NCBI RefSeq assembly: GCF_003116035.1
Contig: NZ_LGQW01000015.1
Coordinates: 2,720,348-2,763,475, forward strand
Direction of reading: 5' to 3'
Source of the DNA: Azospirillum sp. TSH64
Lineage (GTDB): Bacteria; Pseudomonadota; Alphaproteobacteria; Azospirillales; Azospirillaceae
Length of the DNA stretch: 43,128 bases
Of this stretch, positions 1 through 8,179 are shown one piece after another (positions within the stretch are counted from its first letter, which is position 1; every line of letters starts with the position of its first letter). The translations under genes were made by a program, and so were the position numbers. The notes beneath the pieces were generated by a model, which saw nothing but the letters and a program-made list of their open reading frames with translations, searched no databases and was not told where the DNA came from.

Positions 1-2
1 AA

Positions 3-719
3 TGGGGCTGGGCACCGGAGTTCGGGCTGCTCGCCGCCACCGCGGTCGCAGGCCTGATGGGGCTGGTCTTCGGACTGCTCGCCATCCGCCGCCAGGGCAT
101 CTATTTCGCCATGATCACGCTGGCGCTGAGCCAGATGGTGTTCTTCCTGGCGCTCCAGCTTCCCTTCACCCATGGCGAGGACGGCATCCAGGGCGTGCCG
201 CGCGGCACCCTGTTCGGGCTGTTCGACCTCAGCCAGCCGTTGACCATGTACTACACCGTGCTGGCGATCTTCGTCGCCGGCTTCGCCCTGATCTGGCGCA
301 CGGTGCATTCGCCCTTCGGCCAGGTGCTGAAGGCGATCCGCGAGAACGAGCCGCGGGCGGTGTCGCTCGGCTACCGCACCGACCGCTACAAGCTGGTGGC
401 CTTCGTGCTGTCGGCCTCGCTGGCAGGGCTTGCCGGCGGCACCAAGGCGCTGGTGTTCCAGCTCGCCAGCCTGACCGACGTGACGTGGCAGATGTCGGGC
501 GAGGTGGTGCTGATGACGCTGTTGGGCGGCATGGGCACCTTGTTCGGGCCGGTGGTCGGTGCCGGGCTGGTGGTGACGCTGGAAAGCTATCTCGCCTCCA
601 CCAGCCTGCCGGTGCCGGTGGTGATCGGCTGCATCTTCGTCGTCTGCGTGCTGGTCTTCCGCCGCGGCATCGTCGGCGAGATCGTTGCGCGGAATGGCCG
701 CGGCAGGAAGCCGTCATGA
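3..719 (+). CDS. livM: Branched-chain amino-acid ABC transporter permease LivM (5' partial)
   Basis: Inner-membrane permease of a high-affinity branched-chain amino-acid (HAAT) importer; the frame is open from the window start, so the N-terminus is missing. Visible hallmarks are the conserved block GIYFAMITLALSQM, several hydrophobic spans, the cytoplasmic coupling segment around AIRENEPRAVSLGYRTDRYK, and the family motif GGMGTLFGPVVGA. About 238 residues are present of a usual 300-350. The gene ends 91 bp before the deacetylase on the same strand, so the two may be co-transcribed. The other transporter genes (LivH, LivF, LivG, binding protein) would lie upstream, outside the window. The actual substrate could be an amino-acid-like compound or urea; the family call is firm, the substrate is not. 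Confidence 0.9.
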   Translation, partial: WGWAPEFGLLAATAVAGLMGLVFGLLAIRRQGIYFAMITLALSQMVFFLALQLPFTHGEDGIQGVPRGTLFGLFDLSQPLTMYYTVLAIFVAGFALIWRTVHSPFGQVLKAIRENEPRAVSLGYRTDRYKLVAFVLSASLAGLAGGTKALVFQLASLTDVTWQMSGEVVLMTLLGGMGTLFGPVVGAGLVVTLESYLASTSLPVPVVIGCIFVVCVLVFRRGIVGEIVARNGRGRKPS

Positions 720-767
720 CTCCGGGATGACGTTGGAGATGACCCCTGGGATGACCCCCGGGATGGC
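720..767 (+). repeat. Short degenerate direct repeats (GGGATGAC-like)
   Basis: Between livM and the deacetylase gene, four imperfect copies of a GGGATGA/GAGATGA core follow one another at roughly 9-16 bp intervals. The tract reads open in the deacetylase frame, which creates an apparent 42-residue N-terminal extension that is unlikely to be translated. No function is assigned. Confidence 0.4.
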
Positions 768-810
768 CACGGGCGATGGCTGCCAAGCCGCACTGTTATC
801 GGAGAGTGTC

Positions 811-1965
811 ATGACGAGCAGAGACATCCTGGCCCATCTGGTCGGCTTCAACACGGTCAGTTCGACGTCCAACCTGGCATTGATCGACTGGGTTCGCGGC
901 TACCTGGAGCGGCACGGCATCCGTTCCGAGGTGATCCGTGACGGGACCGGGACCAAGGCACATCTGTGGGCGACCATCGGCCCCGACCGCGACGGCGGCA
1001 TCGTGCTGTCCGGCCATACCGACGTGGTGCCGGTGGACGGCCAGCCCTGGACCAGCGATCCTTTCACCCTGACCGAACGCGGCGGCAGGCTCTACGGCCG
1101 CGGCACTGCCGACATGAAGGGGTTCATCGCGGTCGCGCTGAATGCGGTGGAGCGCTTCAAGGCGGCGGCGCTCGACCGACCGGTGCATCTCGCCTTCTCC
1201 TACGATGAGGAGATCGGCTGCCTCGGTGTGCCGAGCCTGCTGGAGGCGATCGGCCGGCTCGGTATCCGGCCGGCCGCCTGCATCGTCGGCGAACCGACCA
1301 TGATGAAGCTGGTGGTCGGACATAAGGGCATCCTGTGTGCCCGCGGGCATGTTCGCGGTCTGGAATGTCATAGCTCAATGGCCCCGGAGGGCGTCAATGC
1401 CGTCCAGTATGCCGCCAGGGTCATCGATTTCGTCCGGCGGGAGACCGAGCGGCGATACAAGGAGGGGCCGTTCGACCACCGCTTCGCCCCGTCCTCGACC
1501 ACGCTGCATGTCGGCACGGTGCAAGGCGGCACCGCCTTCAACATCGTGCCGCGGGATTGCCGGTTCGACCTGGAGATCCGCCATCTGCCGACCGAGGATC
1601 CCCATCGCATCCTGCAATCCGTCGAACGCTATTGCCGCGACGTGCTGGAGCCGGAGATGCGCGCCGTCGCTCCTGAAACCGGGATCACGTTTTCAGTGTT
1701 CTGCGATACCCCCGGCCTCGTCGCCGACCCCGGCTCCGACATCGCTGCGATCGTACGGCGAATCACCGGCGACAATGACAGCGCCGTCGTCGCCTATACC
1801 ACCGAGGCCGGCCATTACAGCCGGGCGGGCTACCCGACCATCGTCTGCGGCCCAGGGTCGATGGAACAGGGCCACAAGCCTGACGAGTTCATCGAAGCGT
1901 CGCAGCTTGAGGCCGCAGACCGCTTCATGCAGGCGCTGGCCGTCATGCTTGGGAAGCCAAGCTAG
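811..1965 (+). CDS. argE: Acetylornithine deacetylase-like M20 metallohydrolase
   Basis: Cytoplasmic M20-family zinc hydrolase that removes an acyl group from an N-acyl amino acid; ArgE itself turns N-acetylornithine into ornithine. The 384-residue product has the metal-binding series in order: SGHTDVVPVDGQ, GRGTADMKGF, the catalytic pair in YDEEIGCLG, GEPT, and the C-terminal GHKPDEF. A dimerisation domain with the ECHSSMAPEGVNA segment lies between. The ATG at 811 is chosen because GGAG lies 7-10 bases upstream and the protein then begins as the family does; an upstream in-frame ATG at 685 overlaps livM and adds a repeat-encoded tail. Its place after an amino-acid permease and opposite a proline-racemase-type gene suggests use on an imported N-acyl amino acid rather than arginine biosynthesis. 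That role is inference. Confidence 0.85.
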   Translation: MTSRDILAHLVGFNTVSSTSNLALIDWVRGYLERHGIRSEVIRDGTGTKAHLWATIGPDRDGGIVLSGHTDVVPVDGQPWTSDPFTLTERGGRLYGRGTADMKGFIAVALNAVERFKAAALDRPVHLAFSYDEEIGCLGVPSLLEAIGRLGIRPAACIVGEPTMMKLVVGHKGILCARGHVRGLECHSSMAPEGVNAVQYAARVIDFVRRETERRYKEGPFDHRFAPSSTTLHVGTVQGGTAFNIVPRDCRFDLEIRHLPTEDPHRILQSVERYCRDVLEPEMRAVAPETGITFSVFCDTPGLVADPGSDIAAIVRRITGDNDSAVVAYTTEAGHYSRAGYPTIVCGPGSMEQGHKPDEFIEASQLEAADRFMQALAVMLGKPS

Positions 1966-2018
1966 CAGCTGCTCACCGAGGGAGACCTGACGGAACCGAA
2001 CTGTGCCGCAACGTCGAT

Positions 2019-2058
2019 CGGCGGCAGCCCAGGTTCCAATGGACCGGGGCTGCCGCCG
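2019..2058. terminator. Bidirectional hairpin between convergent genes
   Basis: A perfect 12-bp inverted repeat, CGGCGGCAGCCC (2019-2030) and GGGCTGCCGCCG (2047-2058), lies between the convergent stop codons of the deacetylase (1965) and the racemase-family gene (2065). The loop itself is partly palindromic. There is no clear U-run, so efficiency as an intrinsic terminator is uncertain, but position and stem strength fit a shared terminator. Confidence 0.55.
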
Positions 2059-2064
2059 GCTTTA

Positions 2065-3078
2065 TCAGGCGACGAGGAAACCCGATCCGACCGGGTCGTT
2101 GCGGTCGATGACCCAGCGGGCCGTCCCCAGGATGCTGGCGGTGCCCTTGACGGTCGGCCGCACCGCGCGCACGCCGTTCAGGCGGGTCTCGCCGAGCAGG
2201 CAGCCTTCAAAGGTACCGCTGCCCAGCAGGCCCTCGGAGCGGATCGTCTGGCCGATGGTCATTTTGCCGCGCGCCTCGAACATCGCCATCATGGCGCTGG
2301 TGCCGGTGCCGCCCGGCGAGCGGTCCAGCTGGCCGGCGCTGAACACATGGACGTTCTTGTAGAAGGCGCCCTCGATGGTCGGCTCATGCCAGAAGGTCAC
2401 GAAGTTGAAGTTGTTGATGTGGGCCGAGGCCGGGTGCTGGATGGCGACCTTCTGGCGCAGCTGCTCGCGCGCCAGCACGCCGTAGCGCGACAGCGCCGTG
2501 CCGTTCTCCGGACCGATGCGGAGCGCGGTGCCGGTCAGGTCGATGATGCCGAAATAATTGCCGCCCCACACGATGTCGGCCTTCAGGGGGCCGATCTCGG
2601 GCAGCTCGAAAGCCACGTCCTGGGCTGCGACATAGGCCGGCACATTCTCGAACCGGGTCCACAGCACGGCGTCGCCGTCCGTCGCCACCTCGGCCACCAC
2701 GAGGCCGGCGGTGGTCTCGAAGCGGATGGTGGTGCGGTCGCCCTCGCCGCGCCGGACCAGCCCCAGCGCCACCATGGCCATGGCCACGGCAATCGTGCCG
2801 TGCCCGCACATGTGCGAATACTGGGTGCCGTCGATGTAGATCAGCCCGGCGTCGGCATCCGGACCGGACGGGGGCGTCAGGAAGACACCGAACATGTCCT
2901 TGTGCCCGCGCGGTTCGCGCATCAGGGCGCAGCGCAGCCAGTCGTAGTGGGTTTCCAGGAACTGGCGCTTCTCCAGGATGCTGGAGCCGGGAGGATAGGG
3001 AATGCCGCTGTGGACGATGCAGAGCGGCTCACCCTCGGTATGGGTGTAGACAACGTCGAACACGTCTTGCTTGCGCAT
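2065..3078 (-). CDS. Proline racemase / hydroxyproline epimerase-dehydratase family protein with Cys/Gly active site
   Basis: Cytoplasmic enzyme of the proline racemase superfamily (PF05544), 337 residues, the usual length. Known members use two opposed acid/base residues (Cys/Cys or Ser/Cys for racemases and epimerases, Cys/Thr for trans-3-hydroxy-L-proline dehydratases). Here the first site is intact as MCGHGTIA (Cys91), together with the N-terminal THTEGEP block and WGGNYFG. The second site reads DRSPGGTGTSA, with Gly256 where racemases have Cys. Loss of the second base argues against simple racemisation and leans towards a dehydratase or an unassigned reaction. The gene lies 58 bp downstream of a polyamine/opine-type importer on the same strand, so the substrate is probably what that importer carries, such as a hydroxyproline or betaine-like compound (inference). 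Family call firm, reaction open. Confidence 0.85.
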   Translation of the reverse strand: MRKQDVFDVVYTHTEGEPLCIVHSGIPYPPGSSILEKRQFLETHYDWLRCALMREPRGHKDMFGVFLTPPSGPDADAGLIYIDGTQYSHMCGHGTIAVAMAMVALGLVRRGEGDRTTIRFETTAGLVVAEVATDGDAVLWTRFENVPAYVAAQDVAFELPEIGPLKADIVWGGNYFGIIDLTGTALRIGPENGTALSRYGVLAREQLRQKVAIQHPASAHINNFNFVTFWHEPTIEGAFYKNVHVFSAGQLDRSPGGTGTSAMMAMFEARGKMTIGQTIRSEGLLGSGTFEGCLLGETRLNGVRAVRPTVKGTASILGTARWVIDRNDPVGSGFLVA

Positions 3079-3136
3079 GACTTGGGGCCTCTCGGGGTGT
3101 TGGCGGGAAGAAAGGGGATGGAGGACCGGGACGGGG

Positions 3137-3925
3137 TCAGCGCCGCTTCGACAGCACGTGGAGCCCCACGGTCAGGTCGAGAAGAACGATGGTGACCGCC
3201 GCCACCGCGATGGTGATCGACGAGACTGCGGCGATGACCGGGTCGATGGTGTACTGGACGTAGTTGAACAGCTTGACCGGGATCGTCGTCAGCTCGGCGG
3301 TGGTGTTGAAGATGCTGAGCTCGACGTTGATCCAGGACGAGATGAAGGCGAAGATCGCCCCGCTCGTCAGCCCGCCGCGGATCTGCGGCAGGACCACCAG
3401 CAGGAAGGTCTCGAAGGGCCGGGCGCCGAGATCGGCCGAAGCCTCCTCCAGGGCGCGCTGCTCGGGCGTCAATTGCGGCAGGACGGAGCGCAGCACGAAG
3501 GGCGTCACGATCACCACATGGCCGACCAGCAGGGCCGCGAAGCTGCGCATCAGGCCCAGGGCGGCGCAATATTGCAGCAGGGCCGCGCCCAGCACCACGT
3601 GCGGCAGCACCAGCGGCGACATCAGCAGCGACAGCAGCGTCCGCTTGGCCGGAAAATCGTAGCGCGCGATGGCCAGGGCCGCCGGCAGGGCGAGCAGCAC
3701 CGCCCCCGCCGTGGCCGCCAGCGCCAGCGCCGTGCTGGTCCCGAAGGCCGCCACGTAGGAGGTGTCGGCCAGCATCCGCCCGTACCAGTCCAGCGTGAGG
3801 CCCTGCGGCGGGAAGGCGAGATAGCTGGTGGCGGTCAGCGACGCGCCGACGATGACCACAAGCGGCAGCACCAGATAGGCCATCACCGCCCAGGCGACGA
3901 TCCGCAGGAGAATGCGCGCGATCAT
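3137..3925 (-). CDS. ABC transporter permease, PotC-like
   Basis: Second inner-membrane permease of the importer, 262 residues with six predicted spans, as usual for PotC-type subunits of polyamine/opine/phosphonate-like systems. The EAA loop that docks on the ATPase is visible as LEEASADLGARPFETFLLV. The ATG at 3925 overlaps the stop of the preceding permease (ATGA), indicating translational coupling; longer open frames upstream run through the other permease gene and are not credible. It is the last transporter gene before the racemase-family enzyme. Confidence 0.9.
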   Translation of the reverse strand: MIARILLRIVAWAVMAYLVLPLVVIVGASLTATSYLAFPPQGLTLDWYGRMLADTSYVAAFGTSTALALAATAGAVLLALPAALAIARYDFPAKRTLLSLLMSPLVLPHVVLGAALLQYCAALGLMRSFAALLVGHVVIVTPFVLRSVLPQLTPEQRALEEASADLGARPFETFLLVVLPQIRGGLTSGAIFAFISSWINVELSIFNTTAELTTIPVKLFNYVQYTIDPVIAAVSSITIAVAAVTIVLLDLTVGLHVLSKRR

Positions 3926-4806
3926 GACCGGTTGCCTCCGCCGTTGCCGATCCGCCCGGCCAGCGCCACCAGCACCAGCGTGACGACCAGCAGGGTGATG
4001 CTGAGCGCGCCGCCGTAATGGACGTCGAACACCGTGCTGTATTGCTGGAAGATCAGCATCGGGAAGACGGTGATCTTGCCGCCGCTCAGCAGGGCCGGCG
4101 TCACATAGGCGCTCGCCGCCAGCGTGAAGACCATGATCACGCCCGCGATCAGGCCGGGAAGGCACAGCGGGAAGGTCACGGTCCAGAAGGTGGTGAAGGG
4201 GCTGGAGCCGAGATCGGCCGAGGCCTCCTCCAGCGTCGGATCCACAGTGGCCAGCGCGTTGCCGACTGCCAGGACGATGAAGGGCAGGAGGATATAGACG
4301 AGGCCGATCACGATGCCCGTCTCGGTGCCGAGGAAGCGGACCGGCCGGTCCAGCAGCCCGATCCCGACCAGCGTGTCGTTGACCAGACCGTTGCGGCCGA
4401 GCAGGATCATCCACCCGAAGGAGCGGACGATGTTGCTGGTGAACAGCGGCAGCAGCAGCAGGATGACGCAGCTTCGCCGCAAGGCGTTCGACGACACCAC
4501 CCGCACCAGATAATAGGCCAGCGGATATCCCAGCAGCGTGACGGCCAGCGTGGTCAGCGCGGCGATCCGGAAGGTCACCGCCAGGACGTCCCAGTGATAC
4601 TGGTCGAGCAGCACGCGGGCGTAGTTCGCCAGGGACGGCGCGCCGCCGGCCATGAGGCTGGAGGACAGCACGACGACCATCGGCACGGCGAAGAAGGCCA
4701 CGAAGAAGGCGACGGGGGCGGCCAGCAACGGCAGGGCGCGGCGTAGGGCGGTGGGCGGCGCGGCGGCGGGGACCGTCGCGGGGTCGCCGGTCAGGGCGGC
4801 GGTCAT
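3922..4806 (-). CDS. ABC transporter permease, PotB-like
   Basis: First permease of the importer, 294 residues. A short proline/alanine-rich cytoplasmic N-terminus precedes about six membrane spans beginning with a long hydrophobic segment near residues 28-52. The EAA motif reads LEEASADLGSSPFTTFWTV. Both ends overlap neighbours by ATGA (ATPase upstream, PotC-like permease downstream), the mark of a tightly coupled operon. It should form a heterodimeric channel with the neighbouring permease. Confidence 0.9.
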   Translation of the reverse strand: MTAALTGDPATVPAAAPPTALRRALPLLAAPVAFFVAFFAVPMVVVLSSSLMAGGAPSLANYARVLLDQYHWDVLAVTFRIAALTTLAVTLLGYPLAYYLVRVVSSNALRRSCVILLLLPLFTSNIVRSFGWMILLGRNGLVNDTLVGIGLLDRPVRFLGTETGIVIGLVYILLPFIVLAVGNALATVDPTLEEASADLGSSPFTTFWTVTFPLCLPGLIAGVIMVFTLAASAYVTPALLSGGKITVFPMLIFQQYSTVFDVHYGGALSITLLVVTLVLVALAGRIGNGGGNRS

Positions 4807-5897
4807 GGCGCCGGCTCGCCGGCGACGACGTGCAGATGCTCCGGGCGGAAGCCGACGACGACCTGGGTTCCCCGGCCGAGGCCGGCGCCCGGCATGCCCA
4901 GGCGGCGGCTCGCCAGCAGGGCGTCGCCGACCCGGACCATCACGAGGGTCTGGCCGCCGGTGTTGATCACGTCCTCGACGATGCCGCGCTCGGTGAGGAA
5001 ACCGGGCGCGTCGGCGCGGTCGAGAAGCTCCAGATGCTCAGGCCGCAGCACGCCGGTGCGGCTCTGCCCGGCACCGGTGCCGATGCCTGTGCTGGCGCCG
5101 GGACCAGGATGAGGAACCGCCGCCGTCCCGAAGGCCAGCCGAAGCCCGCCGTCGCCGTCCGCAGCACCGGGCAGAAAATTCGCTTCCCCGATGAATTCGG
5201 CGACGAAGCGCGTTGCCGGCGTGGCGTAGACCGCCGTCCCCGACCCGACCTGCTCGATCAGGCCGCGATTCATCACGACGATCCGGTCGGCCATGCTCAT
5301 CGCCTCCTCCTGGTCGTGGGTGACGAACACGAAGGCGATGCCCAGCTTCTCCTGCAGATGCTTCAGCTCGATCTGCATCCGCTTGCGCAGCTTCATGTCG
5401 AGCGCGCTCAGCGGTTCGTCCAGAAGCAGCAGCTTGGGCCGGTTGACCACCGCGCGCGCCAGGGCGACGCGCTGCTGCTGTCCCCCGGACAGCTCACGCG
5501 GGTACCGCGCGCCCAGCGCCTCCAGCCCGACCAGTTGCAGCGCCTGCGCCGCGCGCTCCGCCGCCTCGCCCCGCGGAACCCCGTGCCGGCGGGGGCCGTA
5601 GGCGATGTTGTCGAGGACGCTCATGTGGGGGAACAGAGCGTAGTTCTGGAAGACCGTGTTCAGGGGCCGCCGGTGTGGCGGCAGCCGCGTCACGCTGTCG
5701 CCGCCGATCCGGATGTCGCCGGAATCGGGGGTGAGAAAACCGGCGATGCAGCGCAGCAGCGTGGTCTTGCCGCAGCCGCTGGGACCGAGCAGGGCGATGA
5801 ACTCGCCATGCTCAACCTCCAGCGAGACGCCCTTGAGCGCGTGGAATCCACCGAAATGCTTGCCGAGATCGCGGATGGACAGCAGGGCCGGGGGCAT
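4803..5897 (-). CDS. ABC transporter ATP-binding protein, PotA-like
   Basis: Cytoplasmic ATPase energising the importer, 364 residues. Walker A is GPSGCGKTT (residues 38-46), followed by the Q-loop in VFQNYALFPHM, the signature LSGGQQQRVALARA, Walker B LLLLDEPLSALD and the switch histidine in VTHDQEEAMSMAD. A C-terminal TOBE-type regulatory domain ends in two repeated VLRPEHLEL / GFRPEHLHV strands. A glycine/proline/threonine-rich insertion near residues 265-285 is unusual. The start at 5897 lies 12 bp after the binding-protein stop. Confidence 0.93.
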   Translation of the reverse strand: MPPALLSIRDLGKHFGGFHALKGVSLEVEHGEFIALLGPSGCGKTTLLRCIAGFLTPDSGDIRIGGDSVTRLPPHRRPLNTVFQNYALFPHMSVLDNIAYGPRRHGVPRGEAAERAAQALQLVGLEALGARYPRELSGGQQQRVALARAVVNRPKLLLLDEPLSALDMKLRKRMQIELKHLQEKLGIAFVFVTHDQEEAMSMADRIVVMNRGLIEQVGSGTAVYATPATRFVAEFIGEANFLPGAADGDGGLRLAFGTAAVPHPGPGASTGIGTGAGQSRTGVLRPEHLELLDRADAPGFLTERGIVEDVINTGGQTLVMVRVGDALLASRRLGMPGAGLGRGTQVVVGFRPEHLHVVAGEPAP

Positions 5898-5909
5898 GCC
5901 TCGTCCCCC

Positions 5910-6983
5910 TTACTGGCGCGCGAGTTCGCGGTTCCAGGCGTCGGTGATCGCGCCCCGGTCGCGGTTGATGTCGGCCCAGTTGAAGAGCTGCAGGTTCTTG
6001 ACCGATCCGCCGACGCCCCAGGGCAGCTTGCGCTCGATGTCCGGCGCCACGGAGACGCCTTGCACGGACGGGCCGAGATAGAGCTTCTCGGCGAGGCAGG
6101 TGGCGGCTTGCGGAGTCAGGGCGGTGTCGATGAAGCGTGCGGCTTCGGCCGCGCGGGGCGTGCCCTTCACCAGATGCAGGCGCGCGTCGGTCGCCCACAC
6201 GCCTTCCTTGGGAACGACGAAGCCGATCGGCAGGCCCTTGTCCGCCAGATCCCAGGCGCCGACGCTGAAATGGGCGCCGACGATCGCCTCGCCGCTCTGG
6301 TAGGCGTTGGAGGCGGCGCCCGAGCTGTCGAAGTAGAGCGCGGTGTCGAGGGTCTTCAGCTTCGCGAAGGTCTTGGACAGGTCGTTGGCCGGGTTGCCCC
6401 AGATCTTGTTGAGGAACAGGATGAAGGGAACGCCCGACGAGTTGGCCGGGGACGGGATGGTGACGGCGCCCGCGAATTCCGGGTTCCAGAGATCGTTCCA
6501 CGAGGCCGGGGGCGTCTTGACCTTCTGGGTGTTGTAGGTCAGGCCCAGCGAATAGTAGCCGGTCCCCACCGCGAAGACGGCGCCGTCGGCCTTGTAGACC
6601 GCTTCGGGCGAGACCTTCGCGAGGTTGGGCACGGCCTGCGGGTCGATGGCGCCGGTGACGCCGGCGGCCTGCGCCAGTTCGCTGATGCCGCCGTCCATCC
6701 AGGCGACGTCGATGGTCGGCGCGCCCTTCTGCTGCTGGAGCTTGGCCAGCGTCACCGTCGAAGTCCCGATCTCAGGCACGACCTTGATGCCGGTCGCCTT
6801 GGTGAAGGGCTCCGCGACGCAGCTCCGGAAGGCCTCGCCCCAATTGCCGCCGTACCAGGCGACGGTCAGGGAGGTCGACGCGGCGGCGGATTGGGCGGCG
6901 GCGGGCTGGGTGGCGGCAATTGGGGCGAAGGCGGCACCGGCCATCAGAGCGGCGCAACAGGTGGCAGCACGCAGAGAAGTCAT
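5910..6983 (-). CDS. Extracellular solute-binding protein, polyamine/opine type
   Basis: Periplasmic receptor that delivers solute to the importer, 357 residues. A Sec signal peptide (MTSLRAATCCAALMAGAAFA, cleavage probably after a later AAQS/AAA stretch) is followed by LTVAWYGGNWGEAFRSC, typical of PotD-like family-1/6 receptors, and later YNTQKVKTPPASWNDLWNPE, also typical of the group. The ATG at 6983 is preferred over one 15 bases upstream because GGGAG lies correctly spaced before it. First gene of the operon receptor-ATPase-permease-permease-racemase family. Ligand not deducible; aromatic residues common in cation receptors are present, but that is not proof. Confidence 0.9.
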   Translation of the reverse strand: MTSLRAATCCAALMAGAAFAPIAATQPAAAQSAAASTSLTVAWYGGNWGEAFRSCVAEPFTKATGIKVVPEIGTSTVTLAKLQQQKGAPTIDVAWMDGGISELAQAAGVTGAIDPQAVPNLAKVSPEAVYKADGAVFAVGTGYYSLGLTYNTQKVKTPPASWNDLWNPEFAGAVTIPSPANSSGVPFILFLNKIWGNPANDLSKTFAKLKTLDTALYFDSSGAASNAYQSGEAIVGAHFSVGAWDLADKGLPIGFVVPKEGVWATDARLHLVKGTPRAAEAARFIDTALTPQAATCLAEKLYLGPSVQGVSVAPDIERKLPWGVGGSVKNLQLFNWADINRDRGAITDAWNRELARQ

Positions 6984-7020
6984 GACGCTCTCCCTCAATG
7001 TCGGCCCTTGCGGGCGTGAA

Positions 7021-7036
7021 ACCCTTGCAACAGGGT
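7021..7036. promoter_or_regulatory. Small inverted repeat in divergent promoter region
   Basis: ACCCT and AGGGT are separated by 6 bp in the 119-bp gap between the divergent binding-protein gene and the GlxA-type regulator gene. It is a candidate operator for that regulator by position only; the arms are short. Confidence 0.25.
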
Positions 7037-7102
7037 CGATGCTAGCCAGGGGGCGGCTTTTTCCGATAGAAGAATGCGGACGGATGCTTGAATAATTCCG
7101 AC

Positions 7103-8137
7103 ATGAGCAGCGAACACCCCGGCACCCGATCCCCTCCCGGCGCGGACTCAGCCATGGTCTCCGGCACGGTCCCCCGCCTGCGGATCGGCTTCGTCCTTCT
7201 GGATCAATTCACGCTGACCGCCTTTTCGGGGTTGATCGACGCGGTCCGGCTGGCCGCCGACCTCGGCGGGCGCAGCCGGCAGATCGACGCCAGCTGGACG
7301 GTGATGAGCGTCGGCGGACAGGCCCGGCGGTCCAGCTGCGGCGTGCTGGTCACGCCGAACGAGGATCTGCGCGATCCGACCTCCTTCGACTATGTCGCCG
7401 TCTGCGGCGGCAACGATTACCTGAACGATGTCCAGCCGGCGCGGCTGACCGACTATCTGCGGCGGGCGGTGTTCGGCCGCGTCCGGCTGCTCGGCGTCTG
7501 CACCGGGACCTTCGCCATCGCCCATGCGGGTCTTGTCGGCAGCCGTCGGGTGTGCGTCCATTGGAACGTCCTGGACGCCTTCCGCGAGCGCTTCCCGACC
7601 GTCAACGCCGCGGTCGACCAGCTGTTCATCGACGAAGGCGACCTGATCACCTGCGCGGGATCGACCGCCGCCATCGATCTCGGCCTCTATCTCGTCGGCC
7701 GGCATTGCGGGGGCCAGAAGGCGCGGCAGGCGGTCCGCCACATGATGCTGCAGGACATCCGGTCCGCCGCGCTGCCGCAGGCCCATTTCTATGCCAACCT
7801 GGACGGCATCGCCGACATCCGCGTCCGGCAGGCGTCGCATTTCATCGAGCAGCGGCTCGATTCCCCGCCGTCGGTCGAGGCCATCGCCCGCTATGTCGGG
7901 GTGAGCGCCCGGCAGTTGGAGCGCGCCTTCCAGGCGGCGCTCGGCGTGTCGCCGGCGGCCTTCCAGCGCCGGTTGCGGCTGGATTACGGGCGCTGGCTGC
8001 TGGAGAACACGCGCCGCTCGATCACCGACATCGCGTTCGACTGCGGGTTCGCCGACACCGCGCATTTCTCGCGCGATTTCAAGGCCCAGTTCGGCCGGAT
8101 GCCGAGCAAGGCGCGCGGCCCCGCGCCGGGCTCGTGA
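7103..8137 (+). CDS. GlxA-type transcriptional regulator (DJ-1/PfpI domain plus AraC HTH)
   Basis: DNA-binding activator, 344 residues. Residues about 20-195 form a DJ-1/PfpI class-I amidotransferase-like sensor fold (FVLLDQFTLTAFSGLIDAVR, and the elbow VRLLGVCTGTFAIAHAGLV with its Cys). The C-terminal 100 residues form an AraC double HTH (SVEAIARYVGVSARQLERAF, then ITDIAFDCGFADTAHFSRDF). Regulators of this architecture, such as GbdR and CdhR, control catabolism of betaine- and carnitine-like quaternary amines. The gene is divergent from the importer/racemase-family operon, which it most likely activates. The ATG at 7103 is chosen; a TTG at 7088 and an ATG at 7154 are alternatives. Confidence 0.88.
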   Translation: MSSEHPGTRSPPGADSAMVSGTVPRLRIGFVLLDQFTLTAFSGLIDAVRLAADLGGRSRQIDASWTVMSVGGQARRSSCGVLVTPNEDLRDPTSFDYVAVCGGNDYLNDVQPARLTDYLRRAVFGRVRLLGVCTGTFAIAHAGLVGSRRVCVHWNVLDAFRERFPTVNAAVDQLFIDEGDLITCAGSTAAIDLGLYLVGRHCGGQKARQAVRHMMLQDIRSAALPQAHFYANLDGIADIRVRQASHFIEQRLDSPPSVEAIARYVGVSARQLERAFQAALGVSPAAFQRRLRLDYGRWLLENTRRSITDIAFDCGFADTAHFSRDFKAQFGRMPSKARGPAPGS

Positions 8138-8179
8138 CGGTCCCAAGGGCAAGATGCCGTGTGATGAGTGACATTCGGC

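Noticed and set aside
4830..7019. A 729-codon open frame on the plus strand opposite the importer ATPase and binding-protein genes
   Set aside because: Composition is Arg/Gly/Asp-rich with no family similarity; it mirrors the third-position GC bias of the two real minus-strand genes, which have complete motifs.
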